A stretch of 23,940 nucleotides of DNA from Rhizobacter sp. J219 (GCF_024700055.1 NZ_JAJOND010000002.1:1-23940), one strand, 5' to 3'. Shown: positions 8,089-18,591, counted from the first letter of the stretch. Numbers and translations are program-made. Notes: generated by a model from the letters alone, not told the origin.

Positions 8089-9321
8089 CTACTTCGTCTT
8101 GGCCAGGTAGGCCTTGCCCTGCGTGCCCACCAGGTCGACGATGTCGCCGATGGCCAGGCTCACGTCGATCAGGTGCAGGCCCCAGGTGTCGACCACCTTG
8201 CCGCCCACCACCACGTCGCCGCCGATGTCGTCGGTGCGGGCGTCGGGGTTGACGGTCATCGCGAGGTAGCTGCCGTTCGCATCGCTCTTGCACTGCGTGG
8301 TGACGAGGCCGGGCAGCGCGAAGAAGGGCGTGTCGACCGAGGCCACCAGCGCCTGCCACCTGGGCGTGCCGGTGCCGGTGGCCACGCTCACGTCGGCGCG
8401 CTTGGAGAACCAGGCCTTCGGTTGTGCGGCACCGCCGGCGAGTGCCGCGGGGTTGTTGCAGGCCACGCTGTCGTTGCCCGTGGCACGGCCGAAGAGCGAG
8501 CCTTGTGGCGGCGGCGTGTTGGCGCGGAACGAGACATACGAGACCGCGCAGCCCGTCTGGCTGGCGCTGCGGCACAGCGGCGTCGACTTGAAGGCGGAGC
8601 CCACGTCCTGCCCCTTGGGCACGTTGAGGTTGGCGCCGATGGGCATCACCGAGATCAGCTGCTGGTGCACCGGCTTGCCTTCGATCTCCTTGGCCACCAG
8701 CTCGGTGATCATGCGCGAGCCCTGCGAATGGCCGATCAGCACCACGCCGCGGCCCTTGTTGTCGTGGGCGAGGTAGTGCTTCCAGGCGGCCACCACGTCG
8801 CCATAGGCCATCGCTGCATCCATCGCCATCGGCGTGGGCGTGAAGCGGCTGCGTAGCGCGGCCAGCGTGATCTGGCGGTAGAGCGGTGCGAACAGGCGGC
8901 ACTGCGTGCGCAGCGGCGAGAACTGGGCGAAGGTGACGCCGATCTCCTCGGGGCCGGCGTTCATGTCGCTGTTGCCGCCGGGATCGTTCGACACCGTCGG
9001 GTAGACGTAGAAGCAGTCGATCGGCGCGTTGGCGTTGGCCACGATGGGCGGGCTCACGCTGCGCTTGCCGTCGGCGGTGATGGTGGTCACGCTCATCGGC
9101 AGCGCGCAGACATCGTTGCGGCCGGGGCGGCACAGCCACGTGTCGGGCCTGCTGTAGTCGACGCTGCCGGTCGAGACCGGTGCTGCCACCGGCTGGGGCG
9201 CTGGTGCGGCCGAGGCCGGGGTGGGGGCCGGGGCCGGGCTGGAAGCGCAGGCAGCGAGCAGCAGAGCCGCGCTGCCGGCCAGTGCGGAGCGAACGGCGAT
9301 GGGAAGGTGCAGGAAATTCAT
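8089..9321 (-). CDS. DUF3089 lipoprotein, alpha/beta hydrolase
   Basis: Intact 410-aa protein. The signal peptide ends in the lipobox LLAAC (Cys25), followed by a Pro/Ala linker to about residue 50, so it is a lipoprotein anchored in the outer or inner membrane. The catalytic part begins DYSRPDTWLCRPGRNDVC; it has APIDCFYVYPTVS, DVVAAWKHYLAHDNKGRGVVLIGHSQGS (nucleophile Ser199 in GHSQG) and a C-terminal DTWGLHLIDVSLAIGDIVDLV region carrying the presumed catalytic His. DUF3089 proteins are lipase/esterase-like with eight or more cysteines; several Cys here could pair in the periplasm. Start chosen for the signal peptide. An inverted repeat lies 35-55 nt upstream. Confidence 0.92.
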   Translation of the reverse strand: MNFLHLPIAVRSALAGSAALLLAACASSPAPAPTPASAAPAPQPVAAPVSTGSVDYSRPDTWLCRPGRNDVCALPMSVTTITADGKRSVSPPIVANANAPIDCFYVYPTVSNDPGGNSDMNAGPEEIGVTFAQFSPLRTQCRLFAPLYRQITLAALRSRFTPTPMAMDAAMAYGDVVAAWKHYLAHDNKGRGVVLIGHSQGSRMITELVAKEIEGKPVHQQLISVMPIGANLNVPKGQDVGSAFKSTPLCRSASQTGCAVSYVSFRANTPPPQGSLFGRATGNDSVACNNPAALAGGAAQPKAWFSKRADVSVATGTGTPRWQALVASVDTPFFALPGLVTTQCKSDANGSYLAMTVNPDARTDDIGGDVVVGGKVVDTWGLHLIDVSLAIGDIVDLVGTQGKAYLAKTK

Positions 9322-9355
9322 GGTCTTGGGCCGCGACGAGACGCAGATGATTTGT

Positions 9356-9376
9356 TAGTAGACGAACCTTCTATTA
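9356..9376. promoter_or_regulatory. Imperfect palindrome, possible repressor operator
   Basis: TAGTAGA, seven bases, then TCTATTA (6 of 7 complementary) in an AT-rich patch unlike its surroundings, 35-55 nt before the DUF3089 lipoprotein start. The size and half-site form suit a TetR-type operator. No regulator gene is next to it. Confidence 0.4.
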
Positions 9377-9463
9377 TTCAGACGGACTGCGCCGATGGCA
9401 CTGGGGGTGATCCCGCTGCTCGCAGGCCCCGTTCTAGTGGGCAGAGCGCCGTGGCGACGGCCT

Positions 9464-9494
9464 GAAAGAAAAAGGGCCGCTCGAAGCGGCCCTT
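9464..9494 (-). terminator. Rho-independent terminator of the sigma/kinase operon
   Basis: On the minus strand, AAGGGCCGCT pairs with AGCGGCCCTT around a TCG loop and is followed by TTTCTTTC. It lies 19 nt after the stop of the small exported protein and ends the ECF sigma/kinase operon. Confidence 0.85.
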
Positions 9495-9512
9495 GTGCGG
9501 TTTACCAGTCGG

Positions 9513-9816
9513 TCACTTGCTCGTGGCCGTGGCGCCTGCCTGCTGCAACTCGGGTTTGCGCGGGCCGCTGGGTTTCTTTCCGCCCAGGAGGTTGCTGCCG
9601 TCGTCGGCCTTGCCGACCGGGTTGTTGCTGGTCGTGTTGGCGTCGGCACCCGCCGCGGGCTTGGCGGTCGCTTTCTTGGTGGGAGACTTTTTGGCCTTGG
9701 GCTGGCTGGCGGCGGCGGGCGCGGCTTTCACGTCGGCGGCGGACGGGCACCCAGCACGCGAACAAGGCTGCGGCCAAGGCCACACGGGGGAGTTGAGAGG
9801 CGAATGTCGAAGTCAT
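9513..9816 (-). CDS. Small exported Lys/Ala/Pro-rich protein, one frameshift
   Basis: About 100 aa. The ATG at 9816 has AAGGAAG 7 nt upstream and starts MTSTFASQLPRVALAAALFAC, a signal peptide (possibly a lipobox, LFAC). One frame change near 9740 then gives SAADVKAAPAAASQPKAKKS, KKATAKPAAGADANTTSNN, and a conserved-looking tail VGKADDGSNLLGGKKPSGPR ending ATATSK. It is 12 nt downstream of the kinase stop, so it is the third gene of that operon and may be an envelope target or accessory of the pathway. No known domain. Either reading frame alone gives a broken product. Confidence 0.6.
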
Positions 9817-9828
9817 CGGTCTTCCTTT

Positions 9829-12602
9829 TCAATAGGCCAGGAGGGCCAGGAGGGGCTTGAGGGAGGCTTTGGCTGCCGGCCCCGTTTCGAGCAGCTTGTC
9901 TGAGAGAACGGAAAAACTGGCGGCATCGGGTCTTGATGCCAAGGCACGTGCGTAGGCCTTGATCGACGCCTCCATCGCCTGCCTGTCGGCCAACTGCCCT
10001 GTGGCGCGCCAGCGCGCCTGGTCGTGCAGGAGGGCGACGCGCAGCCTGTCGGGGTGTTCGTCGGGCAAGGCCTGCAGCGCCAGCGCGCGGGCGTCCTCGT
10101 AGCGAGGTCGTGCCGAGACGATCCCCGAGCTGGCGTCCAGTGCCAGTGCCTGCAGCACCAAGGTGGGCAGCAGATCGAGATGCCGGTGGCCGAGCGCCTG
10201 CTGCTGAGACCTGAGGATGTCGCCGAGGGCTTGCGCTGCTGCCTGCGGCTGGCCTGCGCGCATGAGGCACTCCGCGAGAAGCGCCTTGGTGCGCGCTGCC
10301 GCGGCCGGGTCGGCGGTGGCCGCGCTTTCGTAGTCGCGCAGGTTGTCTCGCAGCAGTGGTTCGGCTTCGAGGTGGCGCCCGCGGCTGGCAGCTGCCGTGC
10401 GATCAGGTTGCGCACCGCCTGGTACACGTGGGGCTCGGCCGAGCGCTGGGCGGCCGCGTAGGCGGTGGTGCTCACGGCGTCGCTCTCGGCGAATTCGCCG
10501 CTGTGATAGAGCGCCATCGACAGCCAGGTGCCGCTGTAGATCGTGTAGGTGTCGCCGGGCCCGTAGTGCTCGCCCATGTCGCGCGTCAGGCCTCGCAACT
10601 GGGCAGATGCTTCGCGATACTGGCCCAGCTCGACGTTCAGCTTGGCGACTTCGAACCTGATCAAGAGCGATTCGGTCTTCGACGCCTGTTGTGCCGACGC
10701 GTTGGCCAGGGCCAGCAGACGTTTGGTGTCTTGCCATTGGCCGAGCTCTCGCGCTACATCGGCGCTCTCCATCAGGGCAAGCCGGTGCAGGGTGTGGTTG
10801 TCGCCGAGTTCCCGGCGCGTCGACTCCACGGCTTCGGCGAGCTGGCGGCGGGCGTCGTCGAGGCGACCCTCCCGGCGGGCGATCTCTCCAAGTTGAATGC
10901 GTGCGTAGAGGGGGTCGGTGCCGGCCGGTTCTTTCATCGCCCGGGCGGTGACGATGATCTCTTCCAGCAGTGGTTTGGCTTCCGCCAGACGGCCCATGCG
11001 CGATTGGGCGTAGGCGAGGGCCTGAAGCACCTTGAGGTAGTCGGCCGTGTGCGTCTGGCCCGCCGAGCGCATGTGCGAGCGACTGAGGGTCAGCGCGGCA
11101 ATCGCGTTGGCCATGTCGCCCGAGGACTGCAGCATCAGGCCGAGAGGGCGGGCCACCTCTGCCCGCAACGCGGGATCGGCGCCGAAGCCGGCCTCGACCC
11201 GCTGCCACCCTTTGCGCAGGACCTCCAGCACCGGCACCTGCGCCTTGCCGCTCTCGTCGGGCGACAGCTCGGTGAAGATGTCCGTCAGCACTTTCACGAC
11301 GGCTTGCGTGCGCCGTGCCTCGTGCGTGGCGATCTGCCATTGCCAGGTGGTGGCCGCGATGCCCAGCACGAGCGTTGCCATCAATGCGACCAGCACCGCC
11401 ACCTGTGCCCGGTTGCGTTGCGCGAACTTGCGGGCGCGGTAGCCGAAGGTGTCTGGCTGAGCGCTCACCGGCTGGTGCTCCAGGTGCCGCTGCAGGTCTT
11501 CGCGCAGCTCCTGCACCGTTGCGTAGCGCTCGGCGGGTGTCTTCTTCAGCGCCTTGGCGACGATGGTGTCGAGATCGCCGCGCAGTGCCTGCTGCAGCGA
11601 GGCGAGGCTCGCGCCGCGCGAGGCTGGCCCATCGGGCGATTCGCGCAGTGCGGCGGTGAGGCTGCGTGGGGGTTCCTCGACGATGGCGCGGGCAAGGGCC
11701 GCGACGCCGCGGGAGGTGCTCGTATATGGCCGGGCGCCGCTCAACAAGCCGAACAGCACCACGCCGAGCGCATACACATCGGTGGCGGTGGTGATCGGCT
11801 GGCCTTCAATCTGCTCGGGCGCCGCGTACTCCGGCGTCAGCCCGGCCGGTGCGGCGCGGGTGGCTCCGGTCTGCTCTGCGTCGGCGCCATCGGCCAGCAG
11901 CTTGGCCACGCCGAAGTCGAGCAGCTTCACATGGCCTTCGTCGGTGACGAGGATGTTGGCCGGCTTCAGGTCGCGGTGCACCACCAGGTGCGAGTGCGCA
12001 TACGCGACCGCCTCGCACACCTGCATGAAGAGCCTGAGCCGCGCCTCGATGCCGAGCTTGCGGGCGTCGCACCAGTGGTCGATGCGTTCGCCGGGCACGT
12101 ATTCGAGCACCAGGTAGCGTGTGCCGTCGGGGGCGAGGCCGGCGTCGAGCAGTTGGGCGATGTGCGGGTGCGTGAGCTTGGCGAGGAACTCGCCTTCGCG
12201 GGCGAAGCGCGCCTGCGCCTGGGCGTCGAGTCGCGTCGCGTGCAGCAGCTTCACCGCGGCCCGGCCGCTGTAGAGCCCGTCGCTGCGGGTGGCCAGCCAC
12301 ACCTGGCCCATGCCGCCGGCACCGATGGGCTCGCGCAGCTCCCAGGCGCCGAGGCGCGTGCCCGCGGTGTGTGACGCGGCCGGCGTGTCGCCCGGCAGCG
12401 ACGCGGCCTCGGCGAGGAAATCCCGCGCCTCGGCGGCCCGGTCGGCCTCGATCATCGCGACGAGGCGTGGGTAGAGCGCCGGGTGTTCGGCCTCGATGCG
12501 GCGCAGCTCGGCATCGCGCACCGCCTCGTCGGCATCGGCCCAGCGGTCGAACAAGGCCAGCACTTCGCGCCAGGCTTGGGTGGTCGGCGCGGTGACGGTC
12601 AT
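9829..12602 (-). CDS. Transmembrane Ser/Thr protein kinase with TPR-like C-terminus
   Basis: Hanks-type kinase of about 924 aa. Residues 1-80 are a helical N-terminal segment. The kinase domain is at about 84-372: Gly loop IGAGGMGQVW (93-102), Lys118 in AAVKLL, HRDLKPANIL (catalytic Asp211), DFGVAK (229-234), TPEYAAPEQ and DVYALGVVLFGLLSG. A membrane helix at about 400-420 (VAVLVALMATLVLGIAATTW) leads to a periplasmic or distal helical repeat region resembling tetratricopeptides. The frame breaks at 10378-10380, where one G is missing. The true C-terminus is in the other frame, ending KPLLALLAY at 9829; the as-read frame runs to 9813. It starts 8 nt after the sigma gene stop. Kinases paired with such sigma factors are thought to control their activity. 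Confidence 0.92.
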
Positions 12603-12610
12603 GTCGAGCC

Positions 12611-13153
12611 TCAGGCGCTGAGGTAGTCGAACAGGAAGGCGCGTGCGCGACGCCAGTCGCGTTTGAGCGTGGGCACCGACAGCTCCATCACCTCGGCGAT
12701 CTCTTCCATCGTCATGCCGGCGAAGTAACGCATCTCGACCAGCTTGTGGCCACGCACGTCGACCCGCTCCAGCGCCTGCAGTGCTTCGTCGACCGACAGC
12801 GCATCGGGCTGGTTCGGCAGCTCTTCGAATGCGGCGGTGCTGAGCGTGACGTCGGCCACGCCGCCGCCGCGCTTTTGCGCTGCGCGCTCGCGCACGTGGT
12901 CGACGATCACGCTGCGCATCACGGTGCTCGCATAGGCAAAGAACTGGCGCCGGCTCCCGCCGGCCGGCCCATCGCCGCAGCGCAGCCAGGCCTCGTGGAC
13001 GATGGACGACGGGTCGAGCGTGATGGGGCCTGATTTGGCGAGGTGGCTGCGCGCCAGGCGCTTGAGATCGGCGTAGAGCAGCGTGAACAGGCGATCGCGC
13101 GCCGTGGCGTCGCCCGCCTGGCTTTGCTCCAGCAACAGAGTGATCTCGCTCAT
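12611..13153 (-). CDS. ECF-type RNA polymerase sigma factor
   Basis: Intact 180-aa sigma factor of the kinase-linked ECF class (TIGR02999-like). Region 2 covers about residues 10-95, including ADLKRLARSHL, SSIVHEAWLR and FFAYASTVMRSVIVDHVRERAAQKRGG. Region 4 is at about 120-178, with VEMRYFAGMTMEEIAEVMELSVPTLKRDWRRARAFL carrying the helix-turn-helix. No anti-sigma gene is present; a Ser/Thr kinase follows 8 nt downstream, the usual partner of this class. The start codon has no Shine-Dalgarno sequence, and a TAGAAT hexamer lies only 10 nt upstream, suggesting a nearly leaderless mRNA. Confidence 0.93.
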   Translation of the reverse strand: MSEITLLLEQSQAGDATARDRLFTLLYADLKRLARSHLAKSGPITLDPSSIVHEAWLRCGDGPAGGSRRQFFAYASTVMRSVIVDHVRERAAQKRGGGVADVTLSTAAFEELPNQPDALSVDEALQALERVDVRGHKLVEMRYFAGMTMEEIAEVMELSVPTLKRDWRRARAFLFDYLSA

Positions 13154-13163
13154 GGTGCGGGCG

Positions 13164-13169
13164 ATTCTA
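13164..13169 (-). promoter_or_regulatory. Putative -10 element of the sigma factor operon
   Basis: Minus strand CCTAGAATC, 8 bases, CATG. Transcription starting about 7 nt after TAGAAT would leave a leader of only a few bases. No clear -35 is visible. The geometry matches that at rdgC. Confidence 0.4.
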
Positions 13170-13327
13170 GGCAGGTGGGGCGGTCACCCATTCCACCCCC
13201 TCGAATCGGTGAGAGCCGTTTGCGCACCGGGCTGCGTCTGTACATGCAGGAGCCCTTGTCGGGTATCCGCTTTCCCTAAGGGAGCTTCCGCTTTTTTAGG
13301 TGTCCTTTACCAACAGGAGTGAGTGTC

Positions 13328-14407
13328 ATGAGTGAAACAGGTGTCGGTGTGTTTGAAGGCCTTTCGGATCCGAAGCTGGATTACCTGGCCAAGCGCGTTG
13401 CGAACACGGCCCGGCTGGCGACCTATCGTGTGATCGCGAAGGCGGGCGACCCGTCGAAGGTGGTTGCGCCAGCTGACAAATCGTCGATTGAAGCGATCGT
13501 ACTTTCGCGATTCCGTGCGCAGCCTGCCGTCAAGCAACAGCGGGCCGTGCAGAAGGCAAAGGCGTTCATGGCTTCGCCTCTCGCTTCACGCAAGCGCAAG
13601 TTCGGCGAACTCGCCAGCATTGACCTTCACAGTACGAAGTCCATCCACGAAATGGCGCGCACGATCCCGATTCCCGCTGGAATGCGCCTCGATGCAGCGC
13701 ATCTGAAGCGCCTTGCGGCCGACCCGAGTCTTTTCATCGAAGGCTTCAAGCAGCCCGACGCTGACGGTGGATTCACCCCACAGGCAGATTTCGACAATCT
13801 CAGGCTGCGCATTCGCAAGGTGAAATGCAACGATGAAACGGATGGCTTTTTTGGCTCGGAGTCGGGTGATGACGAGATCAGCATGGGTGGCGTCAAGGTC
13901 GACGAAACAGGTGACGTCCACAAGCTGGAAGCGTTCAATGTCGGCAATAGCTTCGAAGACGGCGACTCAAAGACCTACAACCCGCCCAAGAAGTTTGCAT
14001 CGTTCAATCTGCGCGAGGGAAACAAGTGGCCGAAGACCTACTACGTCTCCATGGTGCTTGCTGAGCGAGACAACGGTGGCCTGCCAAGCTATCTGAGCGA
14101 TCTCTTCAAATACACCGAAGACAAGGTTTCCGAGCTGGTCGAGCAGTTTGGCGTATCAGCCTTGGGCCCTGAGCTGGGAAAGATCGCTGGGGCCATTGCA
14201 GTGGCGGCGTTTCAATCCTTGGTCGAGTTCTTCACGGAGATCTGGGAGGACGATATTTTCCCGGTGGTCACTGCCTACGCGAATATCAAGTCTTTGAACC
14301 ATGTGTTCGCGAGCGGAACGCGCACAAGCTCTGAAAAGAGCAAGTGGGTCAAAGCGCATGGCGGCAAATACACCATCTATTTCGATTGGCAGGTTTACGA
14401 GGGCTGA
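13328..14407 (+). CDS. Protein of unknown function, 359 aa
   Basis: Intact. The ATG at 13328 is chosen because AGGAG ends 8 nt upstream; the GTG at 13319 overlaps that site. There is no signal peptide. The N-terminal third is basic and Lys/Arg-rich (AVKQQRAVQKAKAFM, SRKRKFGEL). The middle is acidic with beta-strand character: LRLRIRKVKCNDETDGFFGS (about 160-178), GDDEISMGGVKVDETGDVHK (180-199), NPPKKFASFNL, then YYVSMVLAERDNGGLPSYL (about 240). A hydrophobic, Gly/Ala-rich helix follows (GPELGKIAGAIAVAAFQSLV, about 279-298), then Trp/Asp-rich IWEDDIFPVV and a final strand YTIYFDWQV. I vaguely recall similar acidic DETD/DEI-GG modules in uncharacterised proteins of other phyla but can name no family. 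It is coupled by TGATG to the subtilase. Codon choice is less G/C-biased than neighbouring genes, suggesting acquisition. Confidence 0.85.
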   Translation: MSETGVGVFEGLSDPKLDYLAKRVANTARLATYRVIAKAGDPSKVVAPADKSSIEAIVLSRFRAQPAVKQQRAVQKAKAFMASPLASRKRKFGELASIDLHSTKSIHEMARTIPIPAGMRLDAAHLKRLAADPSLFIEGFKQPDADGGFTPQADFDNLRLRIRKVKCNDETDGFFGSESGDDEISMGGVKVDETGDVHKLEAFNVGNSFEDGDSKTYNPPKKFASFNLREGNKWPKTYYVSMVLAERDNGGLPSYLSDLFKYTEDKVSELVEQFGVSALGPELGKIAGAIAVAAFQSLVEFFTEIWEDDIFPVVTAYANIKSLNHVFASGTRTSSEKSKWVKAHGGKYTIYFDWQVYEG

Positions 14408-15185
14408 TGGTGCGCGCAGCATCGCGAAAAATCATGGATGCTGCGCGTCTTTGCCGCGCGTTCGCACGCGCCGTTGATCGACAAAGATCGACAGGGGCGC
14501 GGCACACACCCAACGTTGCCACGTTTGATCACGCCTGGTTTTCCAGCGGTGGCGGTGCGTCTTTGATCGGGCTGGTCGACGGCTCGATTGATCGGCGGTC
14601 CCCTGATCTGGTGGGGGCCGACATCGTGACGCGCGACTTTGTCGGATGTGAAGATGTTTGCGCCGACACCGCCATCCATGGCACGAACATGGCAACGCTG
14701 TTAGTGGGGCAAGGGCACCAATACCTGCAAGGGGTTGTGCCGCGTTCTCGGCTGCTGGCCGCACGCGTGGTCGGGCCCACAGACATGGCCACTCCTGCGC
14801 GCATTGCGGCTGGGATCGATTGGTTGGTTGTGGAGGGCGTCCGCCTGGTCGCTCTTCCGTTGGGGTCCGAAATCGACTCCACCATCGTTGCCTCTGCCAT
14901 CGTGCGTGGCCACAAAGCGGGAGTGCGCTTTTTTGCCGCGTCTGGCAACGGCTCTGGAACCGTGCTCTTTCCCGCGCGCCACCCGTGCGTCATGGCGGTC
15001 GGCCCAGCCGATGATCGTGGCAGGCTGCTGCCTCAAGCGCGGCGCGACCCACACCTCGATCTGCTCGCACCGGGATGGCAGATCCCCGGCCTTTGACCAC
15101 GAATGGGCGCGGCTCGGGCAGCGGGTCGTCGATTGCATGCGTGATGGCCACCGGGATGGCGGCGCTGCAGCTGGAGGAACGCTGA
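14407..15185 (+). CDS. Minimal subtilisin-like (S8) serine protease, one frameshift
   Basis: About 259 aa, a bare peptidase S8 domain without signal peptide or propeptide. The ATG at 14407 overlaps the previous stop (TGATG), implying translational coupling. Asp58 lies in LIGLVDGSIDRRSPDL (D-G-S instead of the usual D-T/S-G), His91 in AIHGTNMATLLVGQGH, and the oxyanion Asn181 in FFAASGNGSG, with FPARHPCVMAVGP after it. As read the frame stops at 15096 (WQIPGL), before the serine. One base change near 15085 restores LTTNGRGSGSGSSIACVMATG, where SSIA matches the GTSMA nucleophile box, and ends ALQLEER at 15183-15185. The D-G-x box and HGT..GQ spacing recall cyanobactin-type PatA/PatG proteases. 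Its likely substrate is the upstream protein or a partner. Confidence 0.85.
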
Positions 15186-15260
15186 TGGCTTTTCAGGGGG
15201 CGTGGGCCGGTTGTCCCGGATAATCCGCGGTTTCCGGTTCCACCAGCGAGTAGCTTCCCC

Positions 15261-16924
<1,664 letters not shown>

Positions 16925-16947
16925 GCAGGCGCCTTGTCGATCTGAGC

Positions 16948-16982
16948 GGGTTTCGTTCGTCGTAGAGGCATGAACGAAACCC
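16948..16982 (+). promoter_or_regulatory. 11-bp inverted repeat spanning RBS and start of the efflux gene
   Basis: GGGTTTCGTTC (16948-16958) and GAACGAAACCC (16972-16982) are exact complements separated by 13 nt. The loop holds AGAGG and the AT of the start codon; the G of ATG is the first stem base. It could act as an RNA hairpin limiting initiation or as a DNA operator for a dimeric repressor. Confidence 0.6.
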
Positions 16983-18493
16983 AAACCCCCGCCCGAGCCG
17001 GCCCACGCGAGTGGACCGGCCTCGCTGTCATAGCCCTGCCGTGCTTCGTGTACGCGATGGACATGACGGTGCTCAACCTGGCCCTGCCGGCCATCAGCCG
17101 AGAGCTGCGGCCGACCGCGTCGCAGCTGCTGTGGATCATCGACATCTACGGCTTTCTCGTCGCCGGCTTCCTGATCACCATGGGCACGCTCGGCGACCGC
17201 ATCGGGCGGCGCAAGCTGCTGCTGATCGGCGCGGTGGCCTTTGCGGCGGCCTCGCTGGTGGCGGCCTTCTCGACCAGCCCGCAGATGCTGATCGCCATGC
17301 GGGCGCTGCTGGGCCTGGCGGGTGCGACGGTCGCGCCGTCGACGATGTCCCTCATCCGCAACATGTTCCACGACGAGCACCAGCGCCAGTTCGCCATCGG
17401 TGTGTGGATCGCGAGTTTTTCGCTCGGGGCGGCGATCGGGCCGCTGGTGGGTGGCGCGCTGCTCGAGTTCTTCTGGTGGGGCTCGGTGTTTCTCGTGGCC
17501 GTGCCGGTGATGGTGCTGCTGCTTCTCGTCGGCCCGAAACTGCTGCCCGAGTACAAGGACCCGAACGCCGGCCGCATCGACCTTGCAAGCGTGGCGCTGT
17601 GCCTGGCCGCGGTGCTGCCCACCGTCTACGGCTTCAAGCAGATCGCCGAACACGGCTTTGCCGGTGCCCAAGCCGCCTGGCCGTGGCTGGCGGTGGGTGT
17701 CCTCTGCGGCGTGTTCTTCGTGCGCCGGCAGAACCGGCTCGACTACCCGCTGCTGGACATGTCGCTCTTTCGCAGCGCCGCCTTCAGCGCGGCGATCACG
17801 GCGTACGGCCTGTCGGCGCTCGCGATGTTCGGCGTGTTCATCTTCATCTCGCAGTACCTGCAACTGGTGCAGGGCCTGTCGCCGCTGCAGGCGGGCATCG
17901 CCACCGTGCCGGGCGCGCTCGGCTTCGTGGCGGGTTCGATGTTCACCCCGCGCCTGGCGCGCCATGTGGCGCCGGCGACCGTGCTCGTGTGGGGCCTGGT
18001 GGCGGCGGCCGCAGGGTTCGGGTTCATCTTCTTTTCCGGTGCGCAGCACGGCCTTGCGTGGCTGATCGTCGGCAACGTGGTGATGAGCCTCGGCATGGCA
18101 CCGGTCTTCACGCTCGGCAACGAGATGATCATCACCGCCGCGCCGCCCGAGCGGGCCGGCGCGGCCTCGGCCGTGGCGGAGACGGCGGCGGAGTTCAGCG
18201 GCGCGATGGGCATCGCGTTCTTCGGCAGTCTTGGCACGTTGGTCTACCGCACCGCGCTGGCCGATCTGCTGCCGCCCGGCCTGCCGGCGGATGCGGCAGC
18301 CACCGCCGCGACGACGCTCGGGGCGGCGATGGCCGCCGCACAGGCGCTGCCCGAGGCGCTGGGCCAGGCGCTGCTGTCGGGTGCCACCGAGGCGTTCGAC
18401 CGCGTGATGCAGGTCAACGCCATCATCGGCGGTGCGATCGTGCTGGCCGCGAGCGCGATGGCGGCGCGCATCCTGCGGCGACGCGAGGGCTGA
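16970..18493 (+). CDS. DHA2-family MFS drug efflux transporter (QacA/SmvA-like)
   Basis: Intact 507-aa, 14-helix drug:H+ antiporter in the inner membrane. Helix 1 carries YAMDMTVLNLALPAISREL, the acidic D1 motif of QacA/SmvA-type cation exporters, and the loop has motif A TLGDRIGRRKLLL. Further landmarks are RALLGLAGATVAPSTMSLIRNMF and GVWIASFSLGAAIGPLVGG (motif C). The closest known class exports quaternary ammonium compounds and methyl viologen. The start ATG forms one edge of an 11-bp inverted repeat whose loop contains the AGAGG ribosome binding site, so expression may be controlled at this point. It lies 45 nt after ettA. Confidence 0.93.
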   Translation: MNETQTPARAGPREWTGLAVIALPCFVYAMDMTVLNLALPAISRELRPTASQLLWIIDIYGFLVAGFLITMGTLGDRIGRRKLLLIGAVAFAAASLVAAFSTSPQMLIAMRALLGLAGATVAPSTMSLIRNMFHDEHQRQFAIGVWIASFSLGAAIGPLVGGALLEFFWWGSVFLVAVPVMVLLLLVGPKLLPEYKDPNAGRIDLASVALCLAAVLPTVYGFKQIAEHGFAGAQAAWPWLAVGVLCGVFFVRRQNRLDYPLLDMSLFRSAAFSAAITAYGLSALAMFGVFIFISQYLQLVQGLSPLQAGIATVPGALGFVAGSMFTPRLARHVAPATVLVWGLVAAAAGFGFIFFSGAQHGLAWLIVGNVVMSLGMAPVFTLGNEMIITAAPPERAGAASAVAETAAEFSGAMGIAFFGSLGTLVYRTALADLLPPGLPADAAATAATTLGAAMAAAQALPEALGQALLSGATEAFDRVMQVNAIIGGAIVLAASAMAARILRRREG

Positions 18494-18591
18494 CGGTTCC
18501 GGACTGATGGTTCTGGGGGGATGGCGCGCTTGACGCCTCCCGGCCGCCGGCTCGACCATGCGGGCTCCCGCAGGGTACACGAGGAGACGCC

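Noticed and set aside
8076..8089. GGCCC-AGGT-GGGCC hairpin between convergent genes as a terminator
   Set aside because: The stem is only 5 bp and no T-run follows on either strand.
9395..9796. + strand frame in the sigma operon 3' region
   Set aside because: Runs through the minus-strand terminator and the small exported protein gene; Arg/Trp/Pro-rich shadow.
10356..12374. A long + strand frame of about 670 codons
   Set aside because: Shadow of the Ser/Thr kinase gene on the other strand; repetitive His/Gly/Ala/Val composition without motifs.
15186..15260. GATAAT upstream of ettA as a -10 element
   Set aside because: No acceptable -35 at 16-18 bp; a promoter is likely here but I cannot place it.
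18555..18575. TGCGG-GCTC-CCGCA hairpin before the peptidase/hydrolase gene
   Set aside because: Five-base-pair stem without T-run; too weak to call a terminator or attenuator.
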